A stretch of DNA of 64,000 nt from Zarea fungicola. Its lineage: Eukaryota > Ascomycota > Sordariomycetes > Hypocreales > Cordycipitaceae. Positions 10,629 to 21,849 of the stretch are shown here, in pieces (the first letter of the stretch is position 1; each line of letters opens with the position of its first letter). Under the pieces are notes generated by a model that saw only the letters and a list, made by a program, of their open reading frames with translations, was not told the DNA's origin and did no database searches. The position numbers and the translations under genes were made by a program. The stretch lies in NCBI GenBank assembly GCA_900169235.1, contig FWCC01000137.1:62001-126000 (forward strand), in the 5' to 3' direction.

Positions 10629-11567
10629 CTAAACCTCAATAAGATCTGGAGGCGGTCCAACGCCTCTCAAAAGCACAAGTGTATTCCCACTCTGCAGGGA
10701 TCCTCCCACCTTTTCATTAAACTCCAGCAGCCGCCCACCCTCGACGTGAAAGACTCTCAGCTTGTCGCGCTCGTCCGACGTCTGGTTGTTGATGTTCTGC
10801 ACCTGCAACTGCTTGGCCGCCGAATCCAGTACCCTCCCCACCACCCAGTCCTTCGAAAAGAAGAACTCGCCCTTTGGGAACTTGGCCTTGGCCGTCGCTG
10901 CCTCGGCCTCCACGTAGAGGTACACGCGCTTGTCGGGCGTCAGCTTCTCGTCGCCCTTGGCCGACTTCTTCAGGTTGTTGACGGCAACCAGCCGGGCCGC
11001 GGCCGAGCTCGGCTTGGGCTTGGGCAGCGCCCGCCCGGCCTGCTCCTTCTTGGCGCTGCCCCAGGCGCGTAGCTTGTCAAAGGCCGACTTGGTCTTCTTG
11101 GACATCTCGTCCACCTGCACCAGCCGCGACCCGAGCGGCGTCAGGCTCTTGCAGTCGTGGTCCTCTCCCAGGCGGTGCTTCAGGCAGTAGTCGCGCTTGC
11201 AGGTCTGGCAGTGCACCCCCGGCGTCAGGGACGTGCCGATCATGGTCTTGCAGTCTGGCGTCGCGCATGGCTTCTCGCGGCTCTTGTCCATCAGCGTCTT
11301 TCCGCCGCCAACACCCCCGCCAATGGACGGCCGGTTCAGTTGGGCCTGGCGCCGTCGCGCGGCCCAGGCACCCTCATTCACACATTTGTGCCCGGTTTCT
11401 GAGCGGTGGTCCAGACAAAATGTTTTGCTGCAGGACTGGCAGAAGAAGGGGAGGAAGTCTAGTTGGTTGCAGTATTCGTATTGGCAGTGCTTGCCGACTA
11501 ATGAGGCGTCTGTTCTGTCTCTCATAACGTAGCTTTGTTCAGGGGTATCTGGGCTGGGAGACGCCAT
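10629..11567 (-). CDS. CUZ1: Cuz1-type AN1 zinc-finger, ubiquitin-like protein (ZFAND1 homologue)
   Basis: A single exon encodes 312 residues from ATG 11567. Two AN1 zinc fingers are visible: Cys28 onward (CQYEYCNQLDFLPFFC..C..TFCLDH..GHKC), and about residues 101-140 (CATPDCKTMIG..HCQTCKRDYCLKHR..DHDC). A basic Ala/Lys linker follows, then a C-terminal ubiquitin-like region (RVYLYVEAEA, FFFSKDWVVGRVLD, FNEKVGGSLQSGNTLVLLRG). Cuz1/ZFAND1 links Cdc48/p97 to the 26S proteasome and protects against arsenite and other proteotoxic stress. Length is close to yeast Cuz1. The gene converges on the BtrH-like gene with about 110 bp between stops. Confidence 0.88.
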   Translation of the reverse strand: MASPSPDTPEQSYVMRDRTDASLVGKHCQYEYCNQLDFLPFFCQSCSKTFCLDHRSETGHKCVNEGAWAARRRQAQLNRPSIGGGVGGGKTLMDKSREKPCATPDCKTMIGTSLTPGVHCQTCKRDYCLKHRLGEDHDCKSLTPLGSRLVQVDEMSKKTKSAFDKLRAWGSAKKEQAGRALPKPKPSSAAARLVAVNNLKKSAKGDEKLTPDKRVYLYVEAEAATAKAKFPKGEFFFSKDWVVGRVLDSAAKQLQVQNINNQTSDERDKLRVFHVEGGRLLEFNEKVGGSLQSGNTLVLLRGVGPPPDLIEV

Positions 11568-12137
11568 CTTGACCGAGATTTGGGCTTAAAGTGCTTTATA
11601 TGAGTAATTCCGGCGTTAGCTCGCCACTCTTGCGAATCTGGGTTGGTTGCCGCGCGTGTAGGCAGCTGTGATTGCGATGTTATGCTGACCAAGGTGTGGC
11701 GAACCGTCTAGAAGACGCTACAGCCAGTGTGGCGATGCACTTTACTTAGGGTGGAACAACGTTGCGCCAAGACATTGGGCAGATGCGTTCAAGTGACCCC
11801 TTGAGCTTGCTAATGTAATCATTAATGCAAATTGAAGGGATTTATTCATTTAAATGTAAACATGTGAGTTGTTTCTCGATTCATTATGCCGAGTTTGGAA
11901 ATGAGCAATTGCGAACTTGCGCATTTTAGTTAATGCACTTTCCACATCAAATCAAGCTAACCAAGTACGACACGCACTGGGCATCATTAGGGAAGTTTTA
12001 TTAAGTAAAGTACAGAGTAGAACAAGTAATATCTCTGGCCAGAGAATATCTCTAAAATTTAGCCATACAAGAGTTGAGCGCTGTTAAAACAAAACGTGAA
12101 AGAAATCGTGACATCTACAGGGTAAGCCGAACCGGGT
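11568..12137. other. Intergenic, no gene seen
   Basis: This 570-bp gap holds the promoter of CUZ1 and the 3' flank of the MTFP1-like gene. The part at 11800-12080 is AT-rich. No repeat, RNA or credible ORF was found. Confidence 0.45.
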
Positions 12138-13048
12138 TTAGTCCTTCTTCACCTTGGGCCGCTGCCCAAGCTCTTCTTCTCTGCCAGTTACTGGTGCATT
12201 TCCGACAGCCTGCTTGCCTCCAAAAGTCTCAAAGCCTTTGTGGAAGACATATTCGACTGCGTGCTCGACCGGTGCGTCAAACATGGCCGGCAGGAAGGGA
12301 ACGACGGCCAGGCCGAGGCCAATAGGCGCCCACGTGCGCAGCGTTACGTTCTTGACGTCCTTCATAGCCCTTCCAGAGTACCGGACGACGCTATGAATGG
12401 TAAAGGCTGGCAGACCCATACTTGCGATGGCCTGGAAGACGCCGCGCTGCACAACCACAGTTCTCCAGTCTTCGAGGGGTGGCACGACACCGGGCGTAAG
12501 CTGCCTAGTTTCCTTTGCCGGAAGGCCGGTGATTTTTTGCTGGTGTTCGGTGAGTTCCATTTGAGGGTTGAGAACTCTCTGGTTGTGTACGTATGCTCGG
12601 TAACCCTCGTGGGTGCAGTCGCCAATCAGATACAGCCAGGACACACCGTACGCGGCCCGTACTAGCTTTGGATGAGCGACGGGACGGAAGGACTCGCCGA
12701 TATCAGAGGTATATGCTACATATCGATGGGCGGAGAGCATAATCGTGCGCAAGCGAGTTGCGTAGGCAGCATATCGGATGTTGGACTCTGTTGAATCCGG
12801 CCCGCTAAGATACCTGGTCAGTACCGAGGATACATGCTGATCAGTGTGGGCGCGTTGGCTACTTACTATCCCTCTTTGACATCATCGAAAAAGCTACTAT
12901 TCTCTGCATTGGCTTTGTCGACAATCTTCTGTAGGTTTGCGGGCAATTTTTCTCTAGGCGGAAGCTTGTCTAGATCATTGCTGGCTGCTGCCGCTGCGCC
13001 AGAGGGCTTCTCCTCCTTGGGCGCTTCCGATTTACCCCACCAAGGCAT
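12138..13048 (-). CDS. MTFP1/MTP18-like mitochondrial fission process protein
   Basis: Two exons, 12867-13048 (ATG 13048) and 12138-12804, join across a 62-bp intron (GTAAGT donor, TTAG acceptor) to give 282 residues. Splicing yields IRYAAYATRLRTIMLSAHRY followed by YVAYTSDIGESFRPV, the family signature, then VRAAYGVSWLYLIGDCTHEGY. MTFP1 is an inner mitochondrial membrane protein that affects fission and membrane integrity. Hydrophobic stretches at WAPIGLGLAVVPFLPAMF and near GVSWLYLIGD fit membrane insertion. The fungal form carries a longer N-terminus (MPWWGKSEAPKEEK, Ala-rich) than the animal protein. It is divergent from the ATP synthase subunit k gene, also mitochondrial, with about 300 bp between starts. 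Confidence 0.85.
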
Positions 13049-13354
13049 TTTGGTAAATTTGTGAGATGGGATCGGATCTTTCGGTCGTAATACGAAATCG
13101 AGGAATTCTAATCGATAAATCCTGAGAGCAATGATGATGTGAATGAAGCTTCCTAGCAGCCGAGTTCAGTGGTGCGATCAACTGTCTGGAGATCTGGACG
13201 CCGAAGTATAGCCGTGTTACGGAGCCTGCATCTCAAGGTGGACGGACTCCCGAAATTCTAACCTCTCCACCAGCAACTCAATCTTCGCCACCATCCAATT
13301 GACCTGCGACGCCCTCTAATCCCATCAATCCAGACTCCGAAAACTATAATCAAA
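13049..13354. other. Shared promoter of two mitochondrial genes
   Basis: This 306-bp gap separates the divergent starts of the MTFP1-like gene and ATP19. Joint control is possible but is only inferred from the head-to-head layout. No specific site was identified. Confidence 0.5.
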
Positions 13355-13713
13355 ATGGGCGCTTCCTACACTATTGCTGGCCGTCAAGTCGGTAGCCACT
13401 ACGTATGACCAACTCCTGGGAGACATTTAGCTCAAGCGGCCGTCGACTATTCGAACCGACTCAACAATGCTAACACAACAATACAGCTCGCCATTGGCTG
13501 GTTGGGTACCTTCTTCGGTGGTATCGCCTACCTCACCTCTGGCCCCAAGGCCCCTGCAGCCAGCACCATTGCCCCCCCTATCAACGCTGCCAGCTCCGAC
13601 GAGGCCGATTTCATCAAGTGCGATATTTCCATTCCAAGCGAACCCAGCGATTCGGTACATCTTGCTAACTGCGCTACAGGAAGTTCATGGAGGAGGCTGA
13701 TAAGAAGCATTAA
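13355..13713 (+). CDS. ATP19: ATP synthase subunit k (Atp19), 70 residues, three exons
   Basis: A small inner-membrane subunit of F1Fo-ATP synthase, linked to dimer formation in yeast. Exons are 13355-13402, 13487-13617 and 13680-13713; joined length is 213 nt, 70 residues plus stop. The start MGASYTIAGRQVGSHY matches the family. Exon 2 begins LAIGWLGTFFGGIAYL, the single membrane helix, and carries PPINAASSDEADFIK. Exon 3 is only 34 nt and supplies KFMEEADKKH. Donors are GTATGA and GTGCGA; acceptors are ACAG. No single frame covers the gene, so automatic ORF calling misses it. Length equals the yeast protein within two residues. Confidence 0.9.
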
Positions 13714-14232
13714 ATGTTGCATTGAGGAATTTGGGCGGGGCATTGTACGACGCGATGTATCTATAGAGCTGGCAACCCCAGCTACGCTTGATATATACTG
13801 CAAGCGAAAAACAGCATTTCGGCGCTTCAATTTATGCGCAAAGTTTCTTGGTCAAGCGTGTTCGAATGTGATGGTGTCGTTTCTATGTGAGCGCGGGCCA
13901 GCAGGACTGCTGCAACAATGTTATGCCTGCTTGCTAGAGGCAGGACTTGACGGTACCCACAAGTGCAGTCCCGCGGAATACTGTTTACGAATCAGCAGAA
14001 ACACTCCCAAAGGGACTGGCTGGCCTGTCAATGAACGCGGTGGACGATAGTCTCATGCATGCTAACAAGTAGGATTCCTCAACTTGAGCACTGTCCAACA
14101 AAGAAGACGTGACGATGAACGGAGTCGAAAACTGGCGCCTGCTACACGAATCATTCATTAATGGCTGGCTAAAATATCGTCTGAACTTGGCAGTTCGTCA
14201 GAGCACTGCTTGGTTGCCGCACAAAAGTTGAC
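13714..14232. other. Intergenic, junction of core and accessory blocks
   Basis: About 520 bp lie between the stop of ATP19 and the stop of the zinc-finger gene on the other strand. No credible gene was found. Confidence 0.45.
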
Positions 14233-15318
14233 TCAAGCATTCATTTCCGCCATTACCTCTAGCCTATCAAAAAACTCATGCATCAAACGTTCCCCTACTT
14301 CAACCTCCGCACTGTATGCTGTTGTGCCTGCGAGAGCCTCCGAAATCATTTGGGAGCCTTCCTGCCGCCAGAAGTCGCGTGCTATGGCCAAAGTCTCGTA
14401 TACTGCTGTTCCGAGATATGGACTTTGCGGCCTTGGTGCATTCTCAAATAGAATGTCCCAAAATCTGTACCAATGCTCGTCCGGCGAGTGTGAGTGCTTT
14501 CTAGCCATAGCAGTTCTTAGAAGCTTCAGGACTTCCACTGAGGCGCCATGTATGCATGCATTCAGTTCATATTCTCTGCAGGTGCAAGATTGGGTTCGAA
14601 TGTGGCCATCTCGCGCGCGAGACGACGAAAACCACCTGTAGCATGTCGGACAATGGAAGAATTTCTGGACTTGGGCGTGCCGACAAAGGATATGCTGCTG
14701 GACCTCTCTAGCGCTTCTTAGACGGTGGTTTATACATTCCAGGTAGCGGACCGGAGACATCCTGTAAAAGGGACATGCAAGTGATTGCGTTGAGCGGTAA
14801 TCCACGCTGGGGTCCAACACGCCCACATCATCGGCACTGCGATTTATCTTGCGCTTTTCGGGCAGTTGCGCTTCGTGCATTCTCTTCCCAATGCGCATCA
14901 TGGAGCCATTGTCCAGATCGTCACTACTCTCCAGATAGCCAACACTCTTCAAATTGTCAACTTCACTCCCCAAATAGTCAAAAACATTCCATGCAACGTT
15001 TAATTCCTTTTTATGGCTTGTCCGATGGCCCGCTGCCTTTGGTGGGTGAGATACGCCGCTGTCAATGCTGCCGAAGGAAGATGCACGAGATGGCGGCCGT
15101 TGGGGGTGGCTAGAATCGGCGGAGTCGTGAGATTGTGGGAGATAGTAAGGGGGTGAGTCTGGCCAAGGGTGGCACGGCTCTGGTTTGCCATCGAACTGAG
15201 AATATTGTACATCGAATGGGGGTGAGTCTGGCCAAGGGTGGCACGGCTCTGGTTTGCCATCGAACTGAGAATATTGTACATCGAATGGGGTTATCCAGTC
15301 GCCGTCCAAAGGAGGCAT
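14233..15318 (-). CDS. Fungal Cys/His-rich zinc-finger family protein (copy A)
   Basis: One frame encodes 361 residues from ATG 15318; a further upstream exon cannot be excluded. The N-terminal part is low complexity, with a perfect 23-residue duplication (FDVQYSQFDGKPEPC...). The core has the family pattern LACPFYRMSPVRYLEC, then a helix with VQQHILCRH, then HCPTCYRWFSSSRARDGH and a final Cys pair. This is an atypical double C2H2-like unit shared with the genes at 24917 and 27002. After the core comes FWDILFENAPRPQSPYL, also seen in the other copies in altered form. Function is unknown; zinc binding is inferred from Cys/His spacing. The gene is divergent from the NLR-like gene, about 770 bp away. 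Confidence 0.65.
   Translation of the reverse strand: MPPLDGDWITPFDVQYSQFDGKPEPCHPWPDSPPFDVQYSQFDGKPEPCHPWPDSPPYYLPQSHDSADSSHPQRPPSRASSFGSIDSGVSHPPKAAGHRTSHKKELNVAWNVFDYLGSEVDNLKSVGYLESSDDLDNGSMMRIGKRMHEAQLPEKRKINRSADDVGVLDPSVDYRSTQSLACPFYRMSPVRYLECINHRLRSAREVQQHILCRHAQVQKFFHCPTCYRWFSSSRARDGHIRTQSCTCREYELNACIHGASVEVLKLLRTAMARKHSHSPDEHWYRFWDILFENAPRPQSPYLGTAVYETLAIARDFWRQEGSQMISEALAGTTAYSAEVEVGERLMHEFFDRLEVMAEMNA
15151..15288. repeat. Perfect tandem duplication, 2 x 69 bp
   Basis: Bases 15151-15219 and 15220-15288 are identical by eye. The unit is 69 bp, a multiple of three, and it duplicates 23 codons of the zinc-finger gene in frame. Zero divergence points to a recent event, to gene conversion, or to an assembly artefact. 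Confidence 0.95.
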
Positions 15319-16088
15319 ATTTACGGCCGTTCTGTGGCGCCAGAAGTCCCCGAGTTTTGTATCACGAACAGGATGAGGATGGTTGCTCGTGTGGAAGGGG
15401 CAAAGTTACAGTATTTCAGCCTGTTGTGCGGGTGTCAATAGCAACCCCCGCCCACGATGATGTCTGTGGAAGAGAGTTGTCAGCCGGCCATCTCAGCAGT
15501 GGTTAGTCATCCACGCTTTGAGTACCATTCTGATCTTCACTGATAACAAGTTATGGCGTACTTTGGTATTCCTTAATTAAAGAGCGAGATATCCAATCTC
15601 TTCATGTACGTTCCGACGGCCTATCAGCTTGGTCCGTTCGACAGGAGCTGCATTCCTCGTCGCAGTTTGGTTATTCCCAAATTTACTATGATCATGACAC
15701 AGACGGGGCCGTGCGATGCTGTTGTGGTTGCCCGCTGTTGTTGACGATACCTTCCAGTACAGCATGTTTTGGCTGTCTTTGTAGGCCCTGCTTGGGCAGC
15801 ACCGCTATACCGCCCACTCTGACAATACTGCAAGCGTCAGAAGCTGCCTTGCGCTGAACGCTCCACTGCACATCGCCCAAGACGGAGGCTTCTCATTTCT
15901 TTTCCATACTCAACCGACTCCCCGGATTTGTTGCCAACTTAATTTTTGATCAGTATCCAGCAGTTGCAGAAAAATCTCACCTCTAAATACCACCCTCCTG
16001 GGCCGATGACTGTTGATCGATCGTGCTACCCGATCCTCCCGCACCCGCACCCCCGCTCCCCTTCCCCCACACCTTGGTCAGTCCGAAT
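15319..16088. other. Divergent promoter region, zinc-finger gene / NLR-like gene
   Basis: This 770-bp stretch separates two head-to-head accessory genes. Several short overlapping frames exist, but none has a recognisable pattern. Part of it could be an upstream exon of the zinc-finger gene; no convincing splice pair was found. Confidence 0.4.
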
Positions 16089-19000
16089 ATGGAAAAAGCA
16101 CCAAACTTTGAAGACTACACGATTATACTCTTCGCTCCACTGATAATCGAGCGCAGGCGGCATGTCTTATGTTGGATCATGTTGACTCTGGTATCCCAGC
16201 ACGTTCGGCTGGCCAGACAGTGCTCTACACATTTGGCAGAATTGCCTCCCACTTTGTCGCCATTGCCGGATTTCCTGCTGGCGAGGTCGGGATAGGATTG
16301 TCGGGGAGCATGGTATCCGAGGCCTTGAGAGACTTTCCCAATCTGGAAGCGGGAATTCTCGTCGGCATCGCTGCGGGCATCCCATCCCCCAGCCGCGATA
16401 TTCGGCTCGGGGATGTCGCCGTTGCCGTCCCCAATAGAGACAATCCAGGGGTCATTTGTTATGACCTTGTAAAATTTGAAGACGACCAAGTGAAGCTAAA
16501 ACAGTGGCAAAACTCGACGCATTCCCTTTTACGATCTGCTATTGCCAGCATCCAAGTCCACGAGAGTCGACCTGGCTCCAGTTTCACGCGCCATTTGGAC
16601 GTACTGAAGACAGCGACAGCATTCAAAAGACCGGGTCCAAGTCTCCCAAGCAGCGATTCAATGACCTCACATGCACGCGACGAACCGATTGCGCATTATG
16701 GCACTATTCTCTCTGGAAATGCGGTGATAAAGTCCAAGAAGAAGAGAGAAGAGCTGAGAGATAAATATGACGGCATTGCCATTGAGATGGAAGCGGCCGG
16801 AATGACAACAAGGCTCCCAGTAGCTGTCATTCGGGGAATCAGCGATTTTGCCGACTGCAGCAAAAATGACAACTGGCACAGATACGCCGCTGTAACCGCT
16901 GCTGCATATGTAAAAGAGATGCTCATCAGACTTGGGCCCCGGAAAGAGACCAGGCCTGGTACGTGATGAGCCTACACCCGTAGTTGTATGCGACGACAGC
17001 TACAGGCTGGAGTGGAACCTTGAACTGTCCATTGTAGCTTACACAATACTAATAAAGTACTGCAGTGCAGCAGCCACTCATCCCTTTAGATATTGATGGG
17101 ATTCTTGGACTGTCCTTGCCGGAGAAGTGCTTATTTGTCGGCCGAGAGGCTGAATTCGCAGAACTGGAAGCGTGGGTTGGCTTTTCATCACAAAAAACAT
17201 CACAAAAGTCTGTAGTTGCGCTCTGGGGCTTGGCTGGTGTCGGTAAGACGCAGCTGGTATCCGAGTTTGTGAAGCAGCAGCGAGAGAAGCACCCGTCCCA
17301 CGACATTTTCTGGCTTGTGGGAGCGACCAAGGAGGCATTTGAACAGAGTATCCTCGACATTTTAGATGTTGCCAACAATATGGGGCCGAAAATACTGGAC
17401 AGCAATACAAGCTACGATGAATACCGCTCAAAACTCATCAACTCGTTCTTTCTAGAGCTGAGACGCAGGACACGTCCTCGGTGGCTTCTTGTCGTAGAAG
17501 AGATGCCCAGCGATCCATCCCTACATCAGCAGATCCGCGGCTATCTGGAAAAGTTACCATGCGGGTCCATTATTATCACCACAAGAAGCAAGATGGCGGT
17601 CCAATGGTGCACTCGAATTATGCAGATTGAAGGGTTACCCGAGGTGGATGCAGTCAAACTACTTCAGCGCGAACTTGACTTGGAACCAATGTCAGAGAAT
17701 ACAGGTATGGACGTGCTAAACTTGGATTGAGCAGTTAGTTCATCTGATGCGTCAATGCTAAAAAAAAAAAAATACTAGATCTGCTGGCGCTCACAAAAAT
17801 ACTTAATTACCATCCACTCTCCTTGAGGCTCGCGGCGTCCGTTATTTCTCAAGATCATCTTAGTGTGCAAGAATACATCGCGAAGTGGAGGACACGGCAA
17901 CTGCATCGCGAACAGCCCGCCAGCCTACCGCTTTTACAGTCTTCTTTGGAACTTAGCTTCGACGAGCTCGAAAAAGCCAATTGGAAAGCAGCAAAACTCC
18001 TGATGCTGTTTGGATATCTGGATCACAGGGACTTGTGGATCGATCTCTGCCGAAACTGTACGGGCGAGACTCTTCCTGAGTGGCTTCGCCAAATAGGATC
18101 ACTCAAAAACTTCCACGACTATTATGCTAGTATGCGCAACCTGTCCTTTGTTGAGACGAAGCCGAATGGGAGGGAGAGAGATCAATTTTATGAAATCCAC
18201 CCTGCGATCCATGAATTTGCGAGATGGAAAGCGAGGGAGAACGAGGAAGAATATGTGAGAGCTGCAATATCCTTGGTTGCTGCCAAGGTCCCACGATCTA
18301 CAGACAAGGACTTTTTACAGATTGCGCGACGATTGGAGCCGCATGCCGACCAATGCAAGATTTACATGGAACAAGGAAGAGGTGGACCTAGTATGGATGT
18401 GCTTGAACTTGAACAATTTGGAAACCTCTTTCGCCAAGTCGGACGCTACAGCGAAGCATCCCGGATGTATCGGGTCATACTGAATTCTCTCAAAGCCGAG
18501 GACACACCAGATGCAGTAACTTTTGAAATGGCGGCTAGAATCGAAAATCATCTCGGTTTGGTCTATCATGCTCAGCGACAATACGGTCTCGCTCTCCGGG
18601 CCTATGAGCGGTCGCATCTGAGACAGCTGAATCTTGCGCGAAAAGACGATGACAGCCTCATGTCGACCCATTACAACAAAGGCCGAGCCCTTCTGATGCT
18701 GGGAAGGCTGGAGGAGGCCCTGCAGACCCTTCTCAAAGCGGCGGCGCATTTTTCTCGGCTGCTACCACCAACCAGTTCTGATATCCATGACATTGACAGC
18801 AGTGACAAGACAAAGTCGCAAATATATTTTCGCATATTAAATGACGTGGGTGAGATTTACCTCAGGAAGGGCAATGTCGACCAGGCGGAGAAAAACTTTA
18901 GGACGGCATTCCAGGGCCATACAAAGGTTTTACACAAGATGCACCCCGTGACATTTGCAGTCCGATTAAATATTGGAAGAGTCTGCGTCGAACGGTCGAG

Positions 19001-19337
19001 GTTTGCAACCGCATACAAGATATTCGAGTACATCATTGTGACGTATACGGAGTGGTGGGGAAGACAACATACAGAGACGATGCGAGCGGTTGCTGAGCTG
19101 GCCGAGTCCCATCTGCGTCATGCAAAAATGAAGCGTCTCATGGGTGACCGGGGAGACTGGGAGCTGGCCATGGCGTCGGACCATTGGTCTGAAGTACAGA
19201 GCTTTCATCAAGAGACTTTCGGTCCAAACTCGGACGCAGCAACTTTTGCGACATCAAAGCTGCATGAATTGCAGCTACTGCGATCCAATATGCCTGAAGA
19301 TCCGTATACTGAATACTATTCACTGCCATCAATATAG
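16089..19337 (+). CDS. NLR-like protein: PNP domain, NB-ARC, TPR repeats (frameshift near its start)
   Basis: Exons are 16089-16958, 17066-17704 and 17779-19337. Donors are GTACGT and GTATGG; acceptors are CTGCAG and ACTAG. The N-terminal phosphorylase-like domain includes YTFGRIASHFVAIAGF, GILVGIAAGIPSP, YDGIAIEMEAAG and VIRGISDFAD. The NB-ARC domain has the P-loop GLAGVGKTQL, GSIIITTRS and YHPLSLRLAAS. The third exon holds TPR units (SEASRMYRVIL, LALRAYERS, QAEKNFRTAF). Such proteins are intracellular sensors in fungal heterokaryon incompatibility and immunity-like responses. Two oddities. The frame from ATG 16089 (MEKAPNFEDYT) shifts by one base near 16151 relative to the frame that continues; starting at ATG 16169 gives an intact 995-residue product lacking the first strand. 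Walker B reads LLVVEEM, with Glu where Asp is usual. Confidence 0.8.
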
Positions 19338-19348
19338 CGCCAATATCC

Positions 19349-19429
19349 ATGTCGGCTATAGTAAGCCACTCATGTCGCTGGTCGCCGTTGCATTTTTTTG
19401 CGGTGAATTTTGGCCGACATACCAGCGAC
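19349..19429. repeat. Two interleaved inverted repeats downstream of the NLR stop
   Basis: Arm A is ATGTCGGC at 19349-19356 and its complement GCCGACAT lies at 19413-19420. Arm B is GTCGCTGGT at 19374-19382 with complement ACCAGCGAC at 19421-19429. The order A-B-A'-B' would allow a pseudoknot in the 3' UTR transcript. The arms are short, so chance is possible. Confidence 0.4.
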
Positions 19430-20322
19430 GTAAATTTCTTTCTTCATCATAGAATAGCAAGCCAGAAAGCAAGTTTTCATAGTATACTTGCTAAAGCCTA
19501 TTTTCTTTCTCAATCGACTGGATATTACTGGGCCAGCATATTCTGGTGAAGGGCCGCAATGGAATGCGCCAAGAGAGCGGTCGAGAAAACAAGGCTTCGA
19601 TGTTTAACTTTCTCAAACAGCGCAATTCCTACCAGGATTTGGTGCTTGACACAGAATTTGTCTGCTATGGATCCCACTGCGCAGATCAAGGCTGATATGG
19701 ACCGTGGGGCCGATGCATCTCGATGGATACTCTCCACGTTGCTGGCTGCATGCGCGGCTTGCTACACGTGTATGACGAGGGCCTCGAAGGTCGAGGATCG
19801 AGGGTGCTATGTAGTTACCCCGCGGTATGCTCGGCTAGGAGCTAAGATTGCCTAAGCACGCACATTGCACGCACAGGGCTGGGCAACAAGCATTTTTGGT
19901 ATGTACATACATACGTCCAGTACTCCGCACACGAAACGACGCATGCGAAGGTGGGAGACTCCTCCAATGGAAGTCCGGGGTGGCGCTGAGCGAAATCCGA
20001 CTTGGGACAAAAAATCAGCCAGCCCTGCATTCGACGGACATTAGACAGCTGGACACTTGGAAAGATGTCCGCCCGTTCATGCTGATACGCGAGATAACGG
20101 GGAGTTCATTTTCAAGTAAATATCCTGTCCCGCCTTGGCGACAGCGGTTGACATTCCTATTCGGGCATGTGCCGAGTGCCCTATCCAAGTTGTCGGATAT
20201 GTTCCTAAATTGCAACGTACGTACTACAGAGTAAGTGAATTATTTCTGCCCCCTACAAGTATAGACCAGGAAGGAAACACGAGCAGTAACTAGAACGTGG
20301 GGGTTCTGTTAAAAGACGGAAT

Positions 20323-20344
20323 GCTAGGTCGGAGCTAGGTCGGA
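20323..20344. repeat. Tandem 11-mer, two copies
   Basis: GCTAGGTCGGA occurs twice back to back in otherwise gene-free sequence. Confidence 0.75.
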
Positions 20345-21849
20345 AGATGCGGAACAGAAACCACGCAGGCTACGGGACAGTTCAAAATCTCGTCAGCAGC
20401 CCCTCCCCATATATAGAACAGCTCATGTCATCGGAATTTAGTTAGTCACGCTTAGTGGTAACTAATATCCGATCGCGGTCGATGAACCTTCTCTGGCTAG
20501 TCACTAGACTAATGTATGGCTTTGGCAACCAGCTTAGAAAACACCGTAACACTGGCTTATTATGCCCTCATTCTGATAGTTATTGACTTATCCCAGGTAT
20601 TCGGCTACTTAAGTGGATAGCTGTGGTTTCTGAGCTTCAACCTTTTGCAGGCAAATACTTGACAGTTGTATTTCCGGCATTTTTCAAAGGAGAGAATGTG
20701 CATCGGAAAAGTAAACGGCAATTGACTACTCCCATTTTCTTTTGCCCAAAGTACGAAGAAACAAATAAGCTGGTAATTGCAGCAGTTTCAAGGCCCGGCA
20801 GTAGACAACAAAAGTTGCACCGTTTCGCATTGAAGCCCACTTGCCTTAAATAACTCAATGTACTTAAAATTAAGAATAGTACTTTGCTGGGACGGATAAG
20901 CCGTGCCCCTTTTTAACTCAATGATCGGGGCCATGTTATTATTAGATAAAGTGGCAACGTTGAGTAAATGCTACGTACGTAAGTGCCTTATTAATTAGCA
21001 ACCGGCTTTTGCAACAAGTCGTGTCAGCACTGTGACGGCATTTCGTACGAAAAACTGTTCCCAATGCCACTACACGCGTATCGAGCTTCCCATCCGAAGG
21101 TCGATCAGCTGTAGCTCAAAATGGTGTGGCCATCAATGCGTGAAGTGTGCCACTAGCAAGTCCTTCCACACCCTCTCGCGCTATGACAGCTTCAAGTGAT
21201 ACTAGTAATAACGAATAGAACCAATCTATATTTTCCAGTAGCTCTTTCAGCTCGCCGCCCATGTTTTCTTTTTACATGGATACGACCTGCTCTGCAATAA
21301 AAACAGTCAGTTGCGTGCTCGGCTCATCGAAGCTCCGGCTTCCCCACCAATGGGCATTCACTTTCCACGCCGAGATCGACATGTACACAAAAAGCTTCCG
21401 CAAAGAACCACTCTTATTTGGGACTGGGAAATATGGGAAGTTACCCAGCCGTCCGGGGCACGATTTGAGAATCAAATACTTGCCGCTTATTCATATGACG
21501 GCGCAATACACCCACCCAGTCTATATTCGGGGGCAAGTTTAGCCGTCGGGTCGCTATTCAAGCCGATTCAGCACCAGGAAGATTGCGCCCAACACACAAC
21601 TCGATGACAAGGATGGCAGTCGTTGGCTGATGAGCATGCCGGCGATAGGTACTCTGTAGTATGTACTCTGTCCGGAGCAAAAGCAACGCACGAAAAGGGC
21701 TAGCCCGCGCCGGCTATACAATAAGCCACCCGCAAGCCGATGATTGTAGAGACGTACTTATACAGCCGCCTAACCATCCCAATGGTTCCTTTCCAAAGGT
21801 CACTTTGATCCCACAATCCCAGCCAGTGCCTTGATTTCGGATATAAGCC

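Larger units (their letters stand above)
19338..21849. other. Long gene-free stretch
   Basis: About 2.5 kb lie between the NLR-like gene and the FAD oxidoreductase. Short frames at 19559-19855, 20623-20853 and 21261-21542 show no recognisable domain or codon pattern. It contains an inverted-repeat set just after the NLR stop (19349-19429) and a tandem 11-mer at 20323-20344. The rest may be decayed sequence. Confidence 0.45.
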
